From: RGIG426 sp045598065
Lineage (GTDB): Bacteria; Bacillota; Clostridia; Oscillospirales; Acutalibacteraceae
DNA length: 35,135 nucleotides
Assembly (NCBI GenBank): GCA_045598065.1
Contig: JAZLLJ010000083.1
Location: 1-35,135 of the forward strand
Direction of reading: 5' to 3'
The notes under the pieces were generated by a model, which saw nothing but the letters and a program-made list of their open reading frames with translations, ran no database searches and was not told the origin of the DNA. Of this stretch, positions 23,841-31,993 are shown in pieces; position 1 is the first letter of the stretch, and every line of letters begins with the position of its first letter. The translations under genes and the position numbers were made by a program.

Positions 23841-24503
23841 TTATGCGTGGAGTTCGTAATCTTTGTCTTCGTCGATGATTTCCAGCATCAACGCCGCGAT
23901 TTGCGGATCAAACTGGGTGCCGGCACCTTTTTCGATTTCGGCGCGCACGTCCGCTTGGGGACGCACGCCGGAATACGTCCGTACCGACGTCATCGCATCG
24001 TAACAGTCCGCCACCGCCACAATGCGCGCGGCCAGCGGAATCCCCTCCCCTTTTAAGCCGTCAGGATAGCCGGAACCGTCGTAACGTTCATGGTGCGAAC
24101 GGGCGGCGACGGCAATAGACGGAATGGACATCAACCTACCTAAAATTTGATCGCCGTAAACCGTATGGTTACGGATGGTATCATACTCTTCTTTGGTCAA
24201 CCGCGTGGGTTTATTTAATATTTCGTTGGGGATACCGATTTTTCCGATATCGTGAAGCAACGCGGTGTAATAAAGGTCCTTTTGTTGCTCATTGGAAATC
24301 CCCATTTTTTTCGCCAGCATACGCGTGTAATCGGCGACACGTTCGGAGTGGCCGTTGGTATAGGGATCTTTGGCGTCAACCGTTCCTGCCAGCGCCCAAC
24401 ACATTTCAAGAACCGCGCGTTCGTAAGTTTTGACATTTTTGTCTAAAACCGCTATCTGCGCTTTCAATTCTTCGTTTTCCCTTGTCAATTCTTCGTTTGT
24501 CAA
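23841..24503 (-). CDS. HD-GYP domain phosphodiesterase
   Basis: A 220-aa protein made of a short coiled-coil-like N-terminus (ENEELKAQIAVLDKNVKTYE) and an HD-GYP domain, which hydrolyses cyclic di-GMP or related dinucleotides. Metal and signature residues are intact: GHSERV (H52), HDIGKIGIP (84-92), RNHTVYGDQIL, SHHERYDGSGYP (HHE 137-139; Gly-Tyr-Pro 145-147) and DCYDAMTS. There is no sensor or receiver domain. The TTG start at 24503 has GAGGAG 8 bases upstream and overlaps the stop of the upstream membrane protein by 4 bases, so the two are probably made together. Confidence 0.92.
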   Translation of the reverse strand: MTNEELTRENEELKAQIAVLDKNVKTYERAVLEMCWALAGTVDAKDPYTNGHSERVADYTRMLAKKMGISNEQQKDLYYTALLHDIGKIGIPNEILNKPTRLTKEEYDTIRNHTVYGDQILGRLMSIPSIAVAARSHHERYDGSGYPDGLKGEGIPLAARIVAVADCYDAMTSVRTYSGVRPQADVRAEIEKGAGTQFDPQIAALMLEIIDEDKDYELHA

Positions 24504-26707
24504 GGTAATGGCTCCTCTCTCTTTACATTCTTATAGAAGCAGCGTACCGCCGCCAAATAGCATCCTGCCGCCCACGCCGCGTAAAGTACGAAAAACAAGA
24601 TTTGCGCTGGCGCGCGGAAATACGGTCGGTGGACGTTATAGGAAACATCCATCGTAAGGTCGCCCACATAGCCGCCTTTTCCGTCAACGGTCAATTCTCC
24701 GCGATAGGTATCAATATAATAACTTTTTTTCGAACAGAATTCAATCGTTCCTTTTTCCGTGTCCGTTTTTTCAAGGCGTACGCGATAGTGTCCGCCGGAG
24801 AAAACGTTATTAAATAACACGTTAACGCAAGCGGTTCCATCCTCGTATTCCCGAAGTTTCACAAAGGTTTCATCCGAAAGCAAACAGCCGTCCACGGTGT
24901 TGCCGTTTTCATCCAACACAGAAATCGTGTAATTGGAAAGCGCATCCTTGTTCAACTCTTTCAGAGGAAAGCGAAAATAGTTGAATTCTTTTTCGCTGTA
25001 AAAATCTTGTTCAATAGTATGATTGACAGAAGTGATGGGCGTGTGATTGGCATCCACAATTCCCAGAACACGCCCAAAATCCAACACAGCGTACTCGCCG
25101 AGAACAAGTGTTGTTATCAGGCCAACCGTCATTGCCGCAACGGCATATCCTCCGCTTACGGCATAGCGGATTTTTTTCTTTTCAAGTAGTTTTGTAAAGA
25201 GCGACGTGTCGTTTATCTCGTCGAATCCAAGCATCGCCAAAGTGAATATAACCGGCAAGAACTGTGCCGAGTAAATATTTTTCGACTCCCAAAACGCATA
25301 AAACACAAGCGCTCCGAAGAAAGTGAGGATAAAAGCAAAAACGGATTCTTGTACGGTTTTCCGTCGAATAACGCGGACCAACAGCACCATAATCATAAAG
25401 AGCGTTAACACGCGAAAAGCATCTGCATAGATTTTGAACAAATTATGTTGCGGTTTGCAAAAGAAATAAAAGAAATCGCTCTTCACTTCGCCGCTGGACA
25501 GTCGTGAATGTATGGAAGAATAGCCGTCCGAAAACGTCACAATGTTTTTATAGCCCCACAGACGAAGCGTTTCCCATATTCCGTTTTCCTTGTAATACCG
25601 AATGGCCAAATCATTACAGAATTTGCTCCGTTCAGCAGGATCTTCAATGTTATAGGCATTTTTAATGTCATCACCGACAACGTTCATCGAACCGTCGCCA
25701 TGGGCCCCCATCGCCAGCCAGTTTCCAATCGGAAGATTGCGCTTTTTCGTTTCGCTGAACACACGGTCGATTGCCGGCGTAAGACAGAGCCACAAAGCGG
25801 TAAACGCCGCCAAGAACGCCACGCCGGAAATAAGCGCTTTGCGATAGATTTTTTTCTTGAAAACCAGGAAAACAGCCATCACCAAAGCGGCACAAAGCGG
25901 AAACAAACTGGTAACGCGGATAAAATACCCCAACACCGTTAAAAGCCCCAAAATGCCGCCGAAAACAAGTTCTCCCACAAGCGATTTCGCTTTGTACGCG
26001 CGAATGAGGCAGTAAAGGATGCCGGAAAAAATCGGCAACGCCAACGTCATGGAATAAACCCACTCCACAATGCCGTAAAACACCGGATTCAACACCAACA
26101 GAAGCAGCGTTTTGTTGGCCTTAACGATGCCAAAACACTCTTTCACCGACAGCCAAGTCAGCCACGCGCAAAGGAGAATACACACTGCGTTGATGATAAA
26201 CATGGGGAGTAAATAATCCCCGATACCTACCGCGGAAAGCAGTTGAAACAACCATGAAAACATCAAAGTCATCAAATAGTTGTTCTTAAACAATTCCATG
26301 TGCGGATAACTCATATGCTCAGGTATGAGTTTCCCGTTTTTCCACAAAATCATCGCCGTTTCCACGTCATCGAAACTATCCGTTGCAGGAATATACCGTA
26401 TGGTAGCAATCACCACACCGAGGCCGGCCGCCATTAGCAAAAGCATCACCGCGGCAATAACGGAGGAATTCCTATGCGATTTTTCATCTGCCCGTTCAAA
26501 AAAGCGATACATCCATTTGATGAAGCAATACAGTTGGAGCACCAAAAGAATCCAGAAAAACACCAGCAACACCGTGTGAAAATTTGCGCCCAGTTTTACC
26601 TGCGAAGCGGTAAACCACGATCCCACAAAAAGAACGGAAACAAAAAGGATCATTAAAGCCACCACGGCTTTTTTGAATACGTCGTAGGTTTTGGTTAGAA
26701 GTGACAT
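24500..26707 (-). CDS. GT-C-like multi-pass membrane protein (paralog 1)
   Basis: 735 aa with about 11-13 membrane helices, then an outer beta-rich domain (about residues 560-700) and a last helix. The layout resembles GT-C glycosyltransferases that use polyprenyl-linked sugars, and the first large outer loop has an acidic motif (RYIPATDSFDDVETA, residues 104-118). That identification is by layout only. GGGAG precedes the ATG. It is a gap-free paralog of the 27758-29953 product over at least the first 200 residues; residues 198-277 are identical. It overlaps the HD-GYP gene downstream; PAP2 lies upstream. Confidence 0.62.
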   Translation of the reverse strand: MSLLTKTYDVFKKAVVALMILFVSVLFVGSWFTASQVKLGANFHTVLLVFFWILLVLQLYCFIKWMYRFFERADEKSHRNSSVIAAVMLLLMAAGLGVVIATIRYIPATDSFDDVETAMILWKNGKLIPEHMSYPHMELFKNNYLMTLMFSWLFQLLSAVGIGDYLLPMFIINAVCILLCAWLTWLSVKECFGIVKANKTLLLLVLNPVFYGIVEWVYSMTLALPIFSGILYCLIRAYKAKSLVGELVFGGILGLLTVLGYFIRVTSLFPLCAALVMAVFLVFKKKIYRKALISGVAFLAAFTALWLCLTPAIDRVFSETKKRNLPIGNWLAMGAHGDGSMNVVGDDIKNAYNIEDPAERSKFCNDLAIRYYKENGIWETLRLWGYKNIVTFSDGYSSIHSRLSSGEVKSDFFYFFCKPQHNLFKIYADAFRVLTLFMIMVLLVRVIRRKTVQESVFAFILTFFGALVFYAFWESKNIYSAQFLPVIFTLAMLGFDEINDTSLFTKLLEKKKIRYAVSGGYAVAAMTVGLITTLVLGEYAVLDFGRVLGIVDANHTPITSVNHTIEQDFYSEKEFNYFRFPLKELNKDALSNYTISVLDENGNTVDGCLLSDETFVKLREYEDGTACVNVLFNNVFSGGHYRVRLEKTDTEKGTIEFCSKKSYYIDTYRGELTVDGKGGYVGDLTMDVSYNVHRPYFRAPAQILFFVLYAAWAAGCYLAAVRCFYKNVKREEPLP
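25877..26116 (-). repeat. Near-identical repeat, copy 1
   Basis: This 240-base stretch encodes residues 198-277 of the first GT-C-like protein. It differs from 29123-29362 at only 7 positions by my reading, all synonymous, while flanking parts of the genes are much more diverged. Confidence 0.9.
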
Positions 26708-26737
26708 TTGAATACGCTCCCAATAATTTATAGTACG

Positions 26738-27268
26738 TTAGGGATTTTCCTTAACCCTTTTCTTGGATATACCGCGCATAAGGTAATACGCCCCGACCGC
26801 AAACACCGCACCGAGCACCGCGCCGAACAGCACGTCCGTCGGGAAATGCATAAACAGATACAGCCGCGAAAACCCGATAACCGCCGCCACGACGAACAAC
26901 CCGATGCCCCACTTTTTAAAATGCAAAAACACCGACGTTGCCGCCGCGAACGCCCACGCCGTGTGGGTGGACGGGCAGGAATAACTCGTTTTGCGCGCAA
27001 CAATCAGTTCCACCGTTTGGTCAAGCACACACGGACGATCACGTGCAATCAAATCTTTCAACACGTACTGTCCGCCGAGGAACACGAGCGCATAAGAAAT
27101 AAGCACCACAACACCGCATTTGCGAGTTTTCTTAAAAAAGAGCATCACTGCGCCGACAATCGCCCACAGTTGTCCATAATCGCCGACAAGCCACGTCAGC
27201 CCCAAAATGAACGAATCCAAAAACGGACACCGCAGATTTTGGATGGCATACAAAATATCAAAATCCAT
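26738..27268 (-). CDS. PAP2-family phosphatase
   Basis: A 176-aa membrane phosphatase. The three PAP2 motifs are present: KDLIARDRP, SCPSTHTAWAF (Thr in place of the usual Gly of PSGH) and SRLYLFMHFPTDV. Five to six helices. Such proteins often dephosphorylate undecaprenyl pyrophosphate or phosphatidylglycerophosphate at the membrane. The start is taken as the ATG at 27268, with GAGG upstream and right after the GNAT stop; the frame itself opens at 27289. Its place between the two GT-C-like genes fits a role in lipid-carrier recycling (inference). Confidence 0.88.
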   Translation of the reverse strand: MDFDILYAIQNLRCPFLDSFILGLTWLVGDYGQLWAIVGAVMLFFKKTRKCGVVVLISYALVFLGGQYVLKDLIARDRPCVLDQTVELIVARKTSYSCPSTHTAWAFAAATSVFLHFKKWGIGLFVVAAVIGFSRLYLFMHFPTDVLFGAVLGAVFAVGAYYLMRGISKKRVKENP

Positions 27269-27278
27269 TTTACTCGCC

Positions 27279-27752
27279 TCACACGTCAATCATATTGGAA
27301 TACACGCTGTTTTCCGGACCGCCGTTCGGGATGAACGTCGCGCCGACGGTTTTCTTATAAAACTCCGCCGCATCCGTCACCCAACCGATAATCGCGTAGG
27401 CGTAACCGTACTCGCGCATGGCATTGAGCGTGCGTAAAAGCAGCGCCGTGCCGATATTACCGCCGCGGCAGGACTCGTCCACACCAATCGGGCCGAAGAA
27501 ACTCTTAGCGGACGAATCAAAGCAGGAAAACCCGATGATTTTTCCGTCTTTCACCGCAACAAAGCATTTCGGAACATCCTGCACAATCGCCTGTTCTGCT
27601 TCGTTCACCCAGTTTTCGGAAAAATGCTCCCGAATAAAGGCGAGAATTTTGGTCTTATCCGCCGGAAACGCCCGTTTTATCTTAACGTCCCCCACGTTCG
27701 GCATCTTTGGCAGATGATATACACTCACAATCATATCGCCACCCGGCAACAT
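27279..27752 (-). CDS. GNAT family N-acetyltransferase
   Basis: A 157-aa acetyltransferase with the acetyl-CoA motif in GPIGVDESCRGGNIGTALL and C-terminal GWVTDAAEFYKKTVGATFIP. Substrate unknown. The frame opens with a GTG at 27761 that lies on top of the ribosome binding site; GGAG is 8 bases before the ATG at 27752, which is chosen. It lies between a GT-C-like gene and PAP2. Confidence 0.85.
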   Translation of the reverse strand: MLPGGDMIVSVYHLPKMPNVGDVKIKRAFPADKTKILAFIREHFSENWVNEAEQAIVQDVPKCFVAVKDGKIIGFSCFDSSAKSFFGPIGVDESCRGGNIGTALLLRTLNAMREYGYAYAIIGWVTDAAEFYKKTVGATFIPNGGPENSVYSNMIDV

Positions 27753-27757
27753 ATCGC

Positions 27758-29953
27758 TCACTCCTTTTTTGTATTACGGCCGAAGCATCGAACCGCACCG
27801 ATAGATAGACCGACAGACCACGCCGCAAACACCGCTACTATCAGCAAGCGCGGCAACAACGCAAAATACGGTTTATAGACGCGATACGACACGTTCATCG
27901 TTAAATCACCGGCAAATCCGCCTTTTCCGTCCACCGTGCGTTCTCCGCGATAGCTCCCGATATAGTAGCAATTTTTCGCACAAAAACCGATAGAACCTTT
28001 TTCCGGATTGAGTTTGTCCAAACGAACGCGGTAATGGCCGCCGGAAAAAGAATTATCAAACAAAACGTCAATGGTTATCTCTTGTCCCGGTTTATTGGAA
28101 ACTTCAATACGGTTTTCATCCGAAAGCAAGCAAGAATCCAACACCGTGTTTTGTTCATCCAAAACCGATATTTTATAATTCGCAAGCGCGCTTTCATCCA
28201 GTTTTTTTAACGGAAAACAAAAATGGTTAAACGGTTTTTCACAGTAAAAATCCTGTTCAATGGTTTTCTCGGCCGTAATCGGAACGTGCTTGGTATCGCC
28301 TCTTCCGAAAATCCGTCCATAGTCCATATCCCCAAGGCGGCCGAACGCCACCAGCAGCATCGTGCATACGGCAATGCAAAACACGCTGTAAAATCCGCAG
28401 GCCGCAAAACGCCGTTTCGGTTTCTCCCACAGTTTTGTGAAGAGGGCGTTGTCGTTGATCTTCGACAAACCAAGCGCGGCCAAAACGGACATCGCCGGCA
28501 AAAATTGTGCGGAATAGATTCCTTTGGATTCCCAAAATGCATAAAACACCTGTGCGCCGAAGAACGTTAAAATCAGCAAAAACACAGACTCCGACAACGC
28601 CGTTTTGCGCCGGACGATTTGAATCAGCAACACCAAAATGCCGAACAGCAAAAGCACTCTATGTACGTCGGCAAAAGTCTCCACCAAGGAGCGTTGCGGC
28701 ATGCTGAACAGATAGAAGAAATCGCTATTTATTTCGCCGCAGGAAAGGCGACCGTGTATCGTGGAATACCCGTCGGAAAATGTCACCACGTTTTTTACCG
28801 TCCACAAAGCAATGGTCTTTGCTACGCCGTTTTGTTTATAGTAATCCACCGTTTGCCGTGTACAAAACGCACTTCTCTCGGCAGGATCCTCAATTTGATT
28901 GGCGGCCGCCAAATCTTTTCCTGCGTTGTTAAACGTTCCGTCGTCGTGAGCGCCGAAAGACAGCCAATACGACACCGGCAAATTGCGGTCTTTCAGTTCA
29001 CCGAACACCCCGTCGATGACCGGTGTCAGGCAACACCAAAGCGCGGCAAACGCCGCCAAAAACGCCACGCCGGAAACAAGCGCTTTGCGATAGATTTTTT
29101 TCTTGGAAACCAGAAATACGATCATCACCAAGGCAGCACAAAGCGGAAACAAACTGGTAACGCGGATAAAATACCCCAGCACCGTCAAAAGCCCCAAAAT
29201 GCCGCCGAAAACAAGTTCTCCCACAAGCGATTTCGCTTTGTACGCGCGAATGAGGCAGTAAAGGATGCCGGAAAAAATCGGCAGCGCCAACGTCATGGAA
29301 TAAACCCACTCCACAATGCCGTAAAACACCGGATTCAGCACCAAAAGAAGCAGCGTTTTGTTGGCATTGACCGCGCCGAAGCACTCTTTCACCGAAAGCC
29401 AAGTCAGCCACGCACAAAGGAGAATACACAGCGCGTTGATAATAAACATGGGAAGCAATATATCGTGGATTCCCACCGCGAAAAACAGACGAAACAGCCA
29501 CGAAAACAGAATCACCAACAGATAGTTGTTCTTAAACCACCCCATACAGGTGTAACTCATGTGATTCGGATCGAGCTTTCCCTTATCCAAAAGGAGCAAC
29601 GCCGTCTCCACATCGTCAAAACTGTCCGTTGCAGGAATGTAGCGTATGGCGGCAATCACTAAGCCAAGTCCGACCGCCATTGCCAAAAGCATTACCGCGG
29701 CAATTCGGTTTTGACTTTTCGGTGATTTTTTTGCCGCACGGTCAAAGTAACGATAGAGTATTTTGATAATCCAATACAGTTGAAGCGCGAACAGCACCCA
29801 AAAGAAAATAAGGATAACCGTATCAAATTCGTAATCAAACCGCAAAGAAGATGTCATAATTACCGCGCCCACAAACAAGGTGGCGACAAAAAGGACCATC
29901 AACACCAAAACGGTTTTTTTGAAAACGTCATACGATTTTGTGAGAAAAGACAT
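27758..29953 (-). CDS. GT-C-like multi-pass membrane protein (paralog 2)
   Basis: 731 aa with the same design as the 24500-26707 product: N-terminal MSFLTKSYDVFKK, the acidic loop RYIPATDSFDDVETA at the same position, a long helical region, an outer domain with GGHYRVRLDKLNPEKGSIGF, and a final helix. Residues 198-277 are identical to paralog 1, while the N-terminal and outer domains have diverged. AAGGAG 9 bases before the ATG fixes the start. A glycosyltransferase role is likely but not shown; no substrate can be named. Confidence 0.62.
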   Translation of the reverse strand: MSFLTKSYDVFKKTVLVLMVLFVATLFVGAVIMTSSLRFDYEFDTVILIFFWVLFALQLYWIIKILYRYFDRAAKKSPKSQNRIAAVMLLAMAVGLGLVIAAIRYIPATDSFDDVETALLLLDKGKLDPNHMSYTCMGWFKNNYLLVILFSWLFRLFFAVGIHDILLPMFIINALCILLCAWLTWLSVKECFGAVNANKTLLLLVLNPVFYGIVEWVYSMTLALPIFSGILYCLIRAYKAKSLVGELVFGGILGLLTVLGYFIRVTSLFPLCAALVMIVFLVSKKKIYRKALVSGVAFLAAFAALWCCLTPVIDGVFGELKDRNLPVSYWLSFGAHDDGTFNNAGKDLAAANQIEDPAERSAFCTRQTVDYYKQNGVAKTIALWTVKNVVTFSDGYSTIHGRLSCGEINSDFFYLFSMPQRSLVETFADVHRVLLLFGILVLLIQIVRRKTALSESVFLLILTFFGAQVFYAFWESKGIYSAQFLPAMSVLAALGLSKINDNALFTKLWEKPKRRFAACGFYSVFCIAVCTMLLVAFGRLGDMDYGRIFGRGDTKHVPITAEKTIEQDFYCEKPFNHFCFPLKKLDESALANYKISVLDEQNTVLDSCLLSDENRIEVSNKPGQEITIDVLFDNSFSGGHYRVRLDKLNPEKGSIGFCAKNCYYIGSYRGERTVDGKGGFAGDLTMNVSYRVYKPYFALLPRLLIVAVFAAWSVGLSIGAVRCFGRNTKKE
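29123..29362 (-). repeat. Near-identical repeat, copy 2
   Basis: The partner of 25877-26116, in the same orientation, 3246 bases away. It encodes residues 198-277 of the second GT-C-like protein. Confidence 0.9.
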
Positions 29954-29970
29954 ACGCGCTTTCTCCTTGG

Positions 29971-30444
29971 TCAGTCATTTTTCGCGAGGGAAGTCAACGC
30001 CTCGCCCGTTATGCGATACACCGTCCAGTCGTTCATCGGCTGTGCGCCGAGCGACAAATAAAAGTCGATGCTCGGGCGATTCCAGTCGAGGCACCACCAT
30101 TCGAGCCGCCCGCAACCGCGCTCTTTCGCAATCGCGGCAAGCCGCTTAATCAGTGCTTTGCCGAAGCCGCGACCGCGATATTCCGGCTTTACGTATAAAT
30201 CTTCAAGATAGATTCCGGCGCGACCGAGGAATGTGGAAAAGTTATGGAAAAACAGCGCAAAGCCGACTTCTTCCCCGTCTTCCACAGCGAAAATCACTTC
30301 CGCTTTCTGCTTGTCGAAAATCCACTCACAAAGCAGTTCTTCGGTCGCCACGACCTCATTTTCCATTTTCTCATACGCGGCGAGTTCTTTAATAAACGCA
30401 AGGATTTTTCCCACGTCCTCCCGCGTTGCAAACCGAATATCCAT
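29971..30444 (-). CDS. GNAT acetyltransferase, SSAT/thialysine type
   Basis: 157 aa. Motifs YLEDLYVKPEYRGRGFGKAL (acetyl-CoA site) and LEWWCLDWNRPSIDFYLSLG followed by DWTVYRITG match the diamine/thialysine N-acetyltransferase branch of GNATs, so a small amine or amino-acid side chain is the likely acceptor (inference from family). AAGGAG precedes the ATG at 30444. Confidence 0.87.
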   Translation of the reverse strand: MDIRFATREDVGKILAFIKELAAYEKMENEVVATEELLCEWIFDKQKAEVIFAVEDGEEVGFALFFHNFSTFLGRAGIYLEDLYVKPEYRGRGFGKALIKRLAAIAKERGCGRLEWWCLDWNRPSIDFYLSLGAQPMNDWTVYRITGEALTSLAKND

Positions 30445-30455
30445 CGCTTGCTCCT

Positions 30456-30821
30456 TTACTCCATCGGCGTGCCGACTTCGATTAAATTGCCGTCTAAATC
30501 ATAAAACCGCACAACGGTTTGTCCCCAACTGTGGGTCATTTTGCGGTTGACAAACTCCGTTTCGGGATACAGCCGCAACAATTTTTCCACAAAGCCGTCC
30601 AAATCGGCTTCTTCAAAATACAGTTCGCAGGCGTTGTGATTCGGCGTTATCTCGCGCCCCAAAAACTTGCGCCAAATCGCCTCGTCTTGCAGCGCCAAGC
30701 CGTCGGTTAAAAGCAGGTTGCCGTCGTTGTCCTGCAATACGGAAAAGCCGAATACGTCACAGTAAAACCGTTTCGCTTTTTCCACGTTTTTGACCACAAG
30801 CAGGGTGTTTTTCAGTTGCAT
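30456..30821 (-). CDS. VOC (glyoxalase-fold) protein
   Basis: A 121-aa vicinal-oxygen-chelate protein, with NTLLVVKNVEKAKRFYCDVF at the start and VVRFYDLDGNLIEVGTPME at the end, including the C-terminal Glu expected for a metal site. Such proteins are often resistance or isomerase enzymes; the substrate is unknown. GGAGG 8 bases before the ATG at 30821 decides the start; a GTG five codons upstream overlaps that site. It overlaps the upstream GNAT gene by 10 bases. Confidence 0.85.
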   Translation of the reverse strand: MQLKNTLLVVKNVEKAKRFYCDVFGFSVLQDNDGNLLLTDGLALQDEAIWRKFLGREITPNHNACELYFEEADLDGFVEKLLRLYPETEFVNRKMTHSWGQTVVRFYDLDGNLIEVGTPME

Positions 30822-31282
30822 ATTTCTCCCCTCCACACAAAGCGTGGGCCTTCTTCGCCCACCGTGCCGGTAGGCTCAAAGCCGGCTTTTTGAAGCACAC
30901 GGATAGATGCCGCGTTCTCCGGCGCAGTCTCCGCTTCCACGCGCGTCACTCCCGGTTGCGCCGCCGCCCACGCCGAAGCGGCGGTCACCGCCTCGGTCAT
31001 ATAGCCGCGCCCCTCAAACCCGGGATTCGTGCCGTAACCGAGTTCCACCACGCCGTTTGTCGGCGCACCGTGAAAGCAGAGGTTTCCCACCACCGTGTCC
31101 GGCGTGTCGGTCAGTTCAATATTCCAAAGCACGTACCATACACGCTTTTCGGGATGCGCGTTTGCGCCCGCAAGCATCTCGCCGTAAGCGGCTTTGAGTT
31201 CCGGCACGGGCGCTTCTTCTATCTGCCGCAGCATCTCCGCATCGCTCGCAGGAACAAGCCGCAGTCGTTTTGTTTGTATCAT
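30812..31282 (-). CDS. GNAT acetyltransferase, RimJ/RimL-like
   Basis: 156 aa. N-terminal TKRLRLVPASDAEM, ELGYGTNPGFEGRGYMTEAV (acetyl-CoA site) and ENAASIRVLQKAGFEPTG are typical of the RimJ/RimL-like acetyltransferase_3 group, which modifies N-termini or small amines. AGGAAAA precedes the ATG. The acceptor is unknown. Confidence 0.88.
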   Translation of the reverse strand: MIQTKRLRLVPASDAEMLRQIEEAPVPELKAAYGEMLAGANAHPEKRVWYVLWNIELTDTPDTVVGNLCFHGAPTNGVVELGYGTNPGFEGRGYMTEAVTAASAWAAAQPGVTRVEAETAPENAASIRVLQKAGFEPTGTVGEEGPRFVWRGEICN

Positions 31283-31297
31283 AGTGTTTTCCTCATT

Positions 31298-31981
31298 CTA
31301 AAACGCTTTTTCGTGGATGTCTTCCCACCGCTGCCGCTCACACCAATAGACCTTGCGCTCGGTCACGTCGTACACCATCGACACCACCGTGGGACACACC
31401 GTTTGGGACACCGCTTTGAGAATCGAAAAGCAGTCGGCAACGTCAAAATCGTCCGCCGCGTTTTTGAGCATCTCGGTCGCGGTTTGATAGCGATCCCACC
31501 CCATCCACGGGTGGGTTTCCGTATCCATTTTGAACGGCGAAAAGTTCGTCAGCACCTGATAGGTCGGCTTTTCGTAATACTTTATCCCTTGCCCGGGAAC
31601 GATGTGCAACACGTTGCCGTCGCGGTCGGACAGCGCCGACATAAACGTAACACCCGGCACGCTGAATACCGGCTTCGTTTCGGCAATTTCCTTTATCTGC
31701 GAAAACGTCTTTTTCTGTGTCAGCAGGTCGATATCGAGCAGTATCACATTTTCGCCCTCGCCGCTTTGGTTGCTTCGCTCGTCAAACGGCCAGCAGGTGG
31801 GCATTCCCACAAAATCCCCTCGGCTGTTGGCGCCGAACAGCGGCATCCACCCCTCGGTCTCATCAAAGATCTCGATAAACACACCGCTGTCCGTCACCGT
31901 CACGCGGTGTTCCATGTCTAAAATATCCAAATTCCATCCGACAATCGTTTTCTTGCGGTTGGAAATCAAACTCGTACACAT
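31298..31981 (-). CDS. Linear amide C-N hydrolase (choloylglycine hydrolase/Ntn family)
   Basis: A 227-aa Ntn hydrolase: MCTSLISNRKKTIVGWNLDI gives the nucleophile Cys2 (free after Met removal) and the Asp of the active site, with YQVLTNFSP and GWDRYQTA supplying the later Asn and Arg. It is shorter than bile-salt hydrolases (about 320 aa) and fits the acylase/linear-amide branch. No signal peptide. Substrate unknown; the name bile-salt hydrolase is not justified. AAGGAAAG precedes the ATG at 31981. Confidence 0.82.
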   Translation of the reverse strand: MCTSLISNRKKTIVGWNLDILDMEHRVTVTDSGVFIEIFDETEGWMPLFGANSRGDFVGMPTCWPFDERSNQSGEGENVILLDIDLLTQKKTFSQIKEIAETKPVFSVPGVTFMSALSDRDGNVLHIVPGQGIKYYEKPTYQVLTNFSPFKMDTETHPWMGWDRYQTATEMLKNAADDFDVADCFSILKAVSQTVCPTVVSMVYDVTERKVYWCERQRWEDIHEKAF

Positions 31982-31993
31982 AAAATTCTTTCC

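Noticed and set aside
25877..29362. Repeat as part of a mobile element
   Set aside because: Both copies lie inside paralogous genes in the same frame, with no terminal repeats or transposase. Duplication plus gene conversion explains them.
31298..31981. Bile-salt hydrolase
   Set aside because: Shares the Ntn nucleophile but is about 90 residues shorter than bile-salt hydrolases; a general amide hydrolase is safer.
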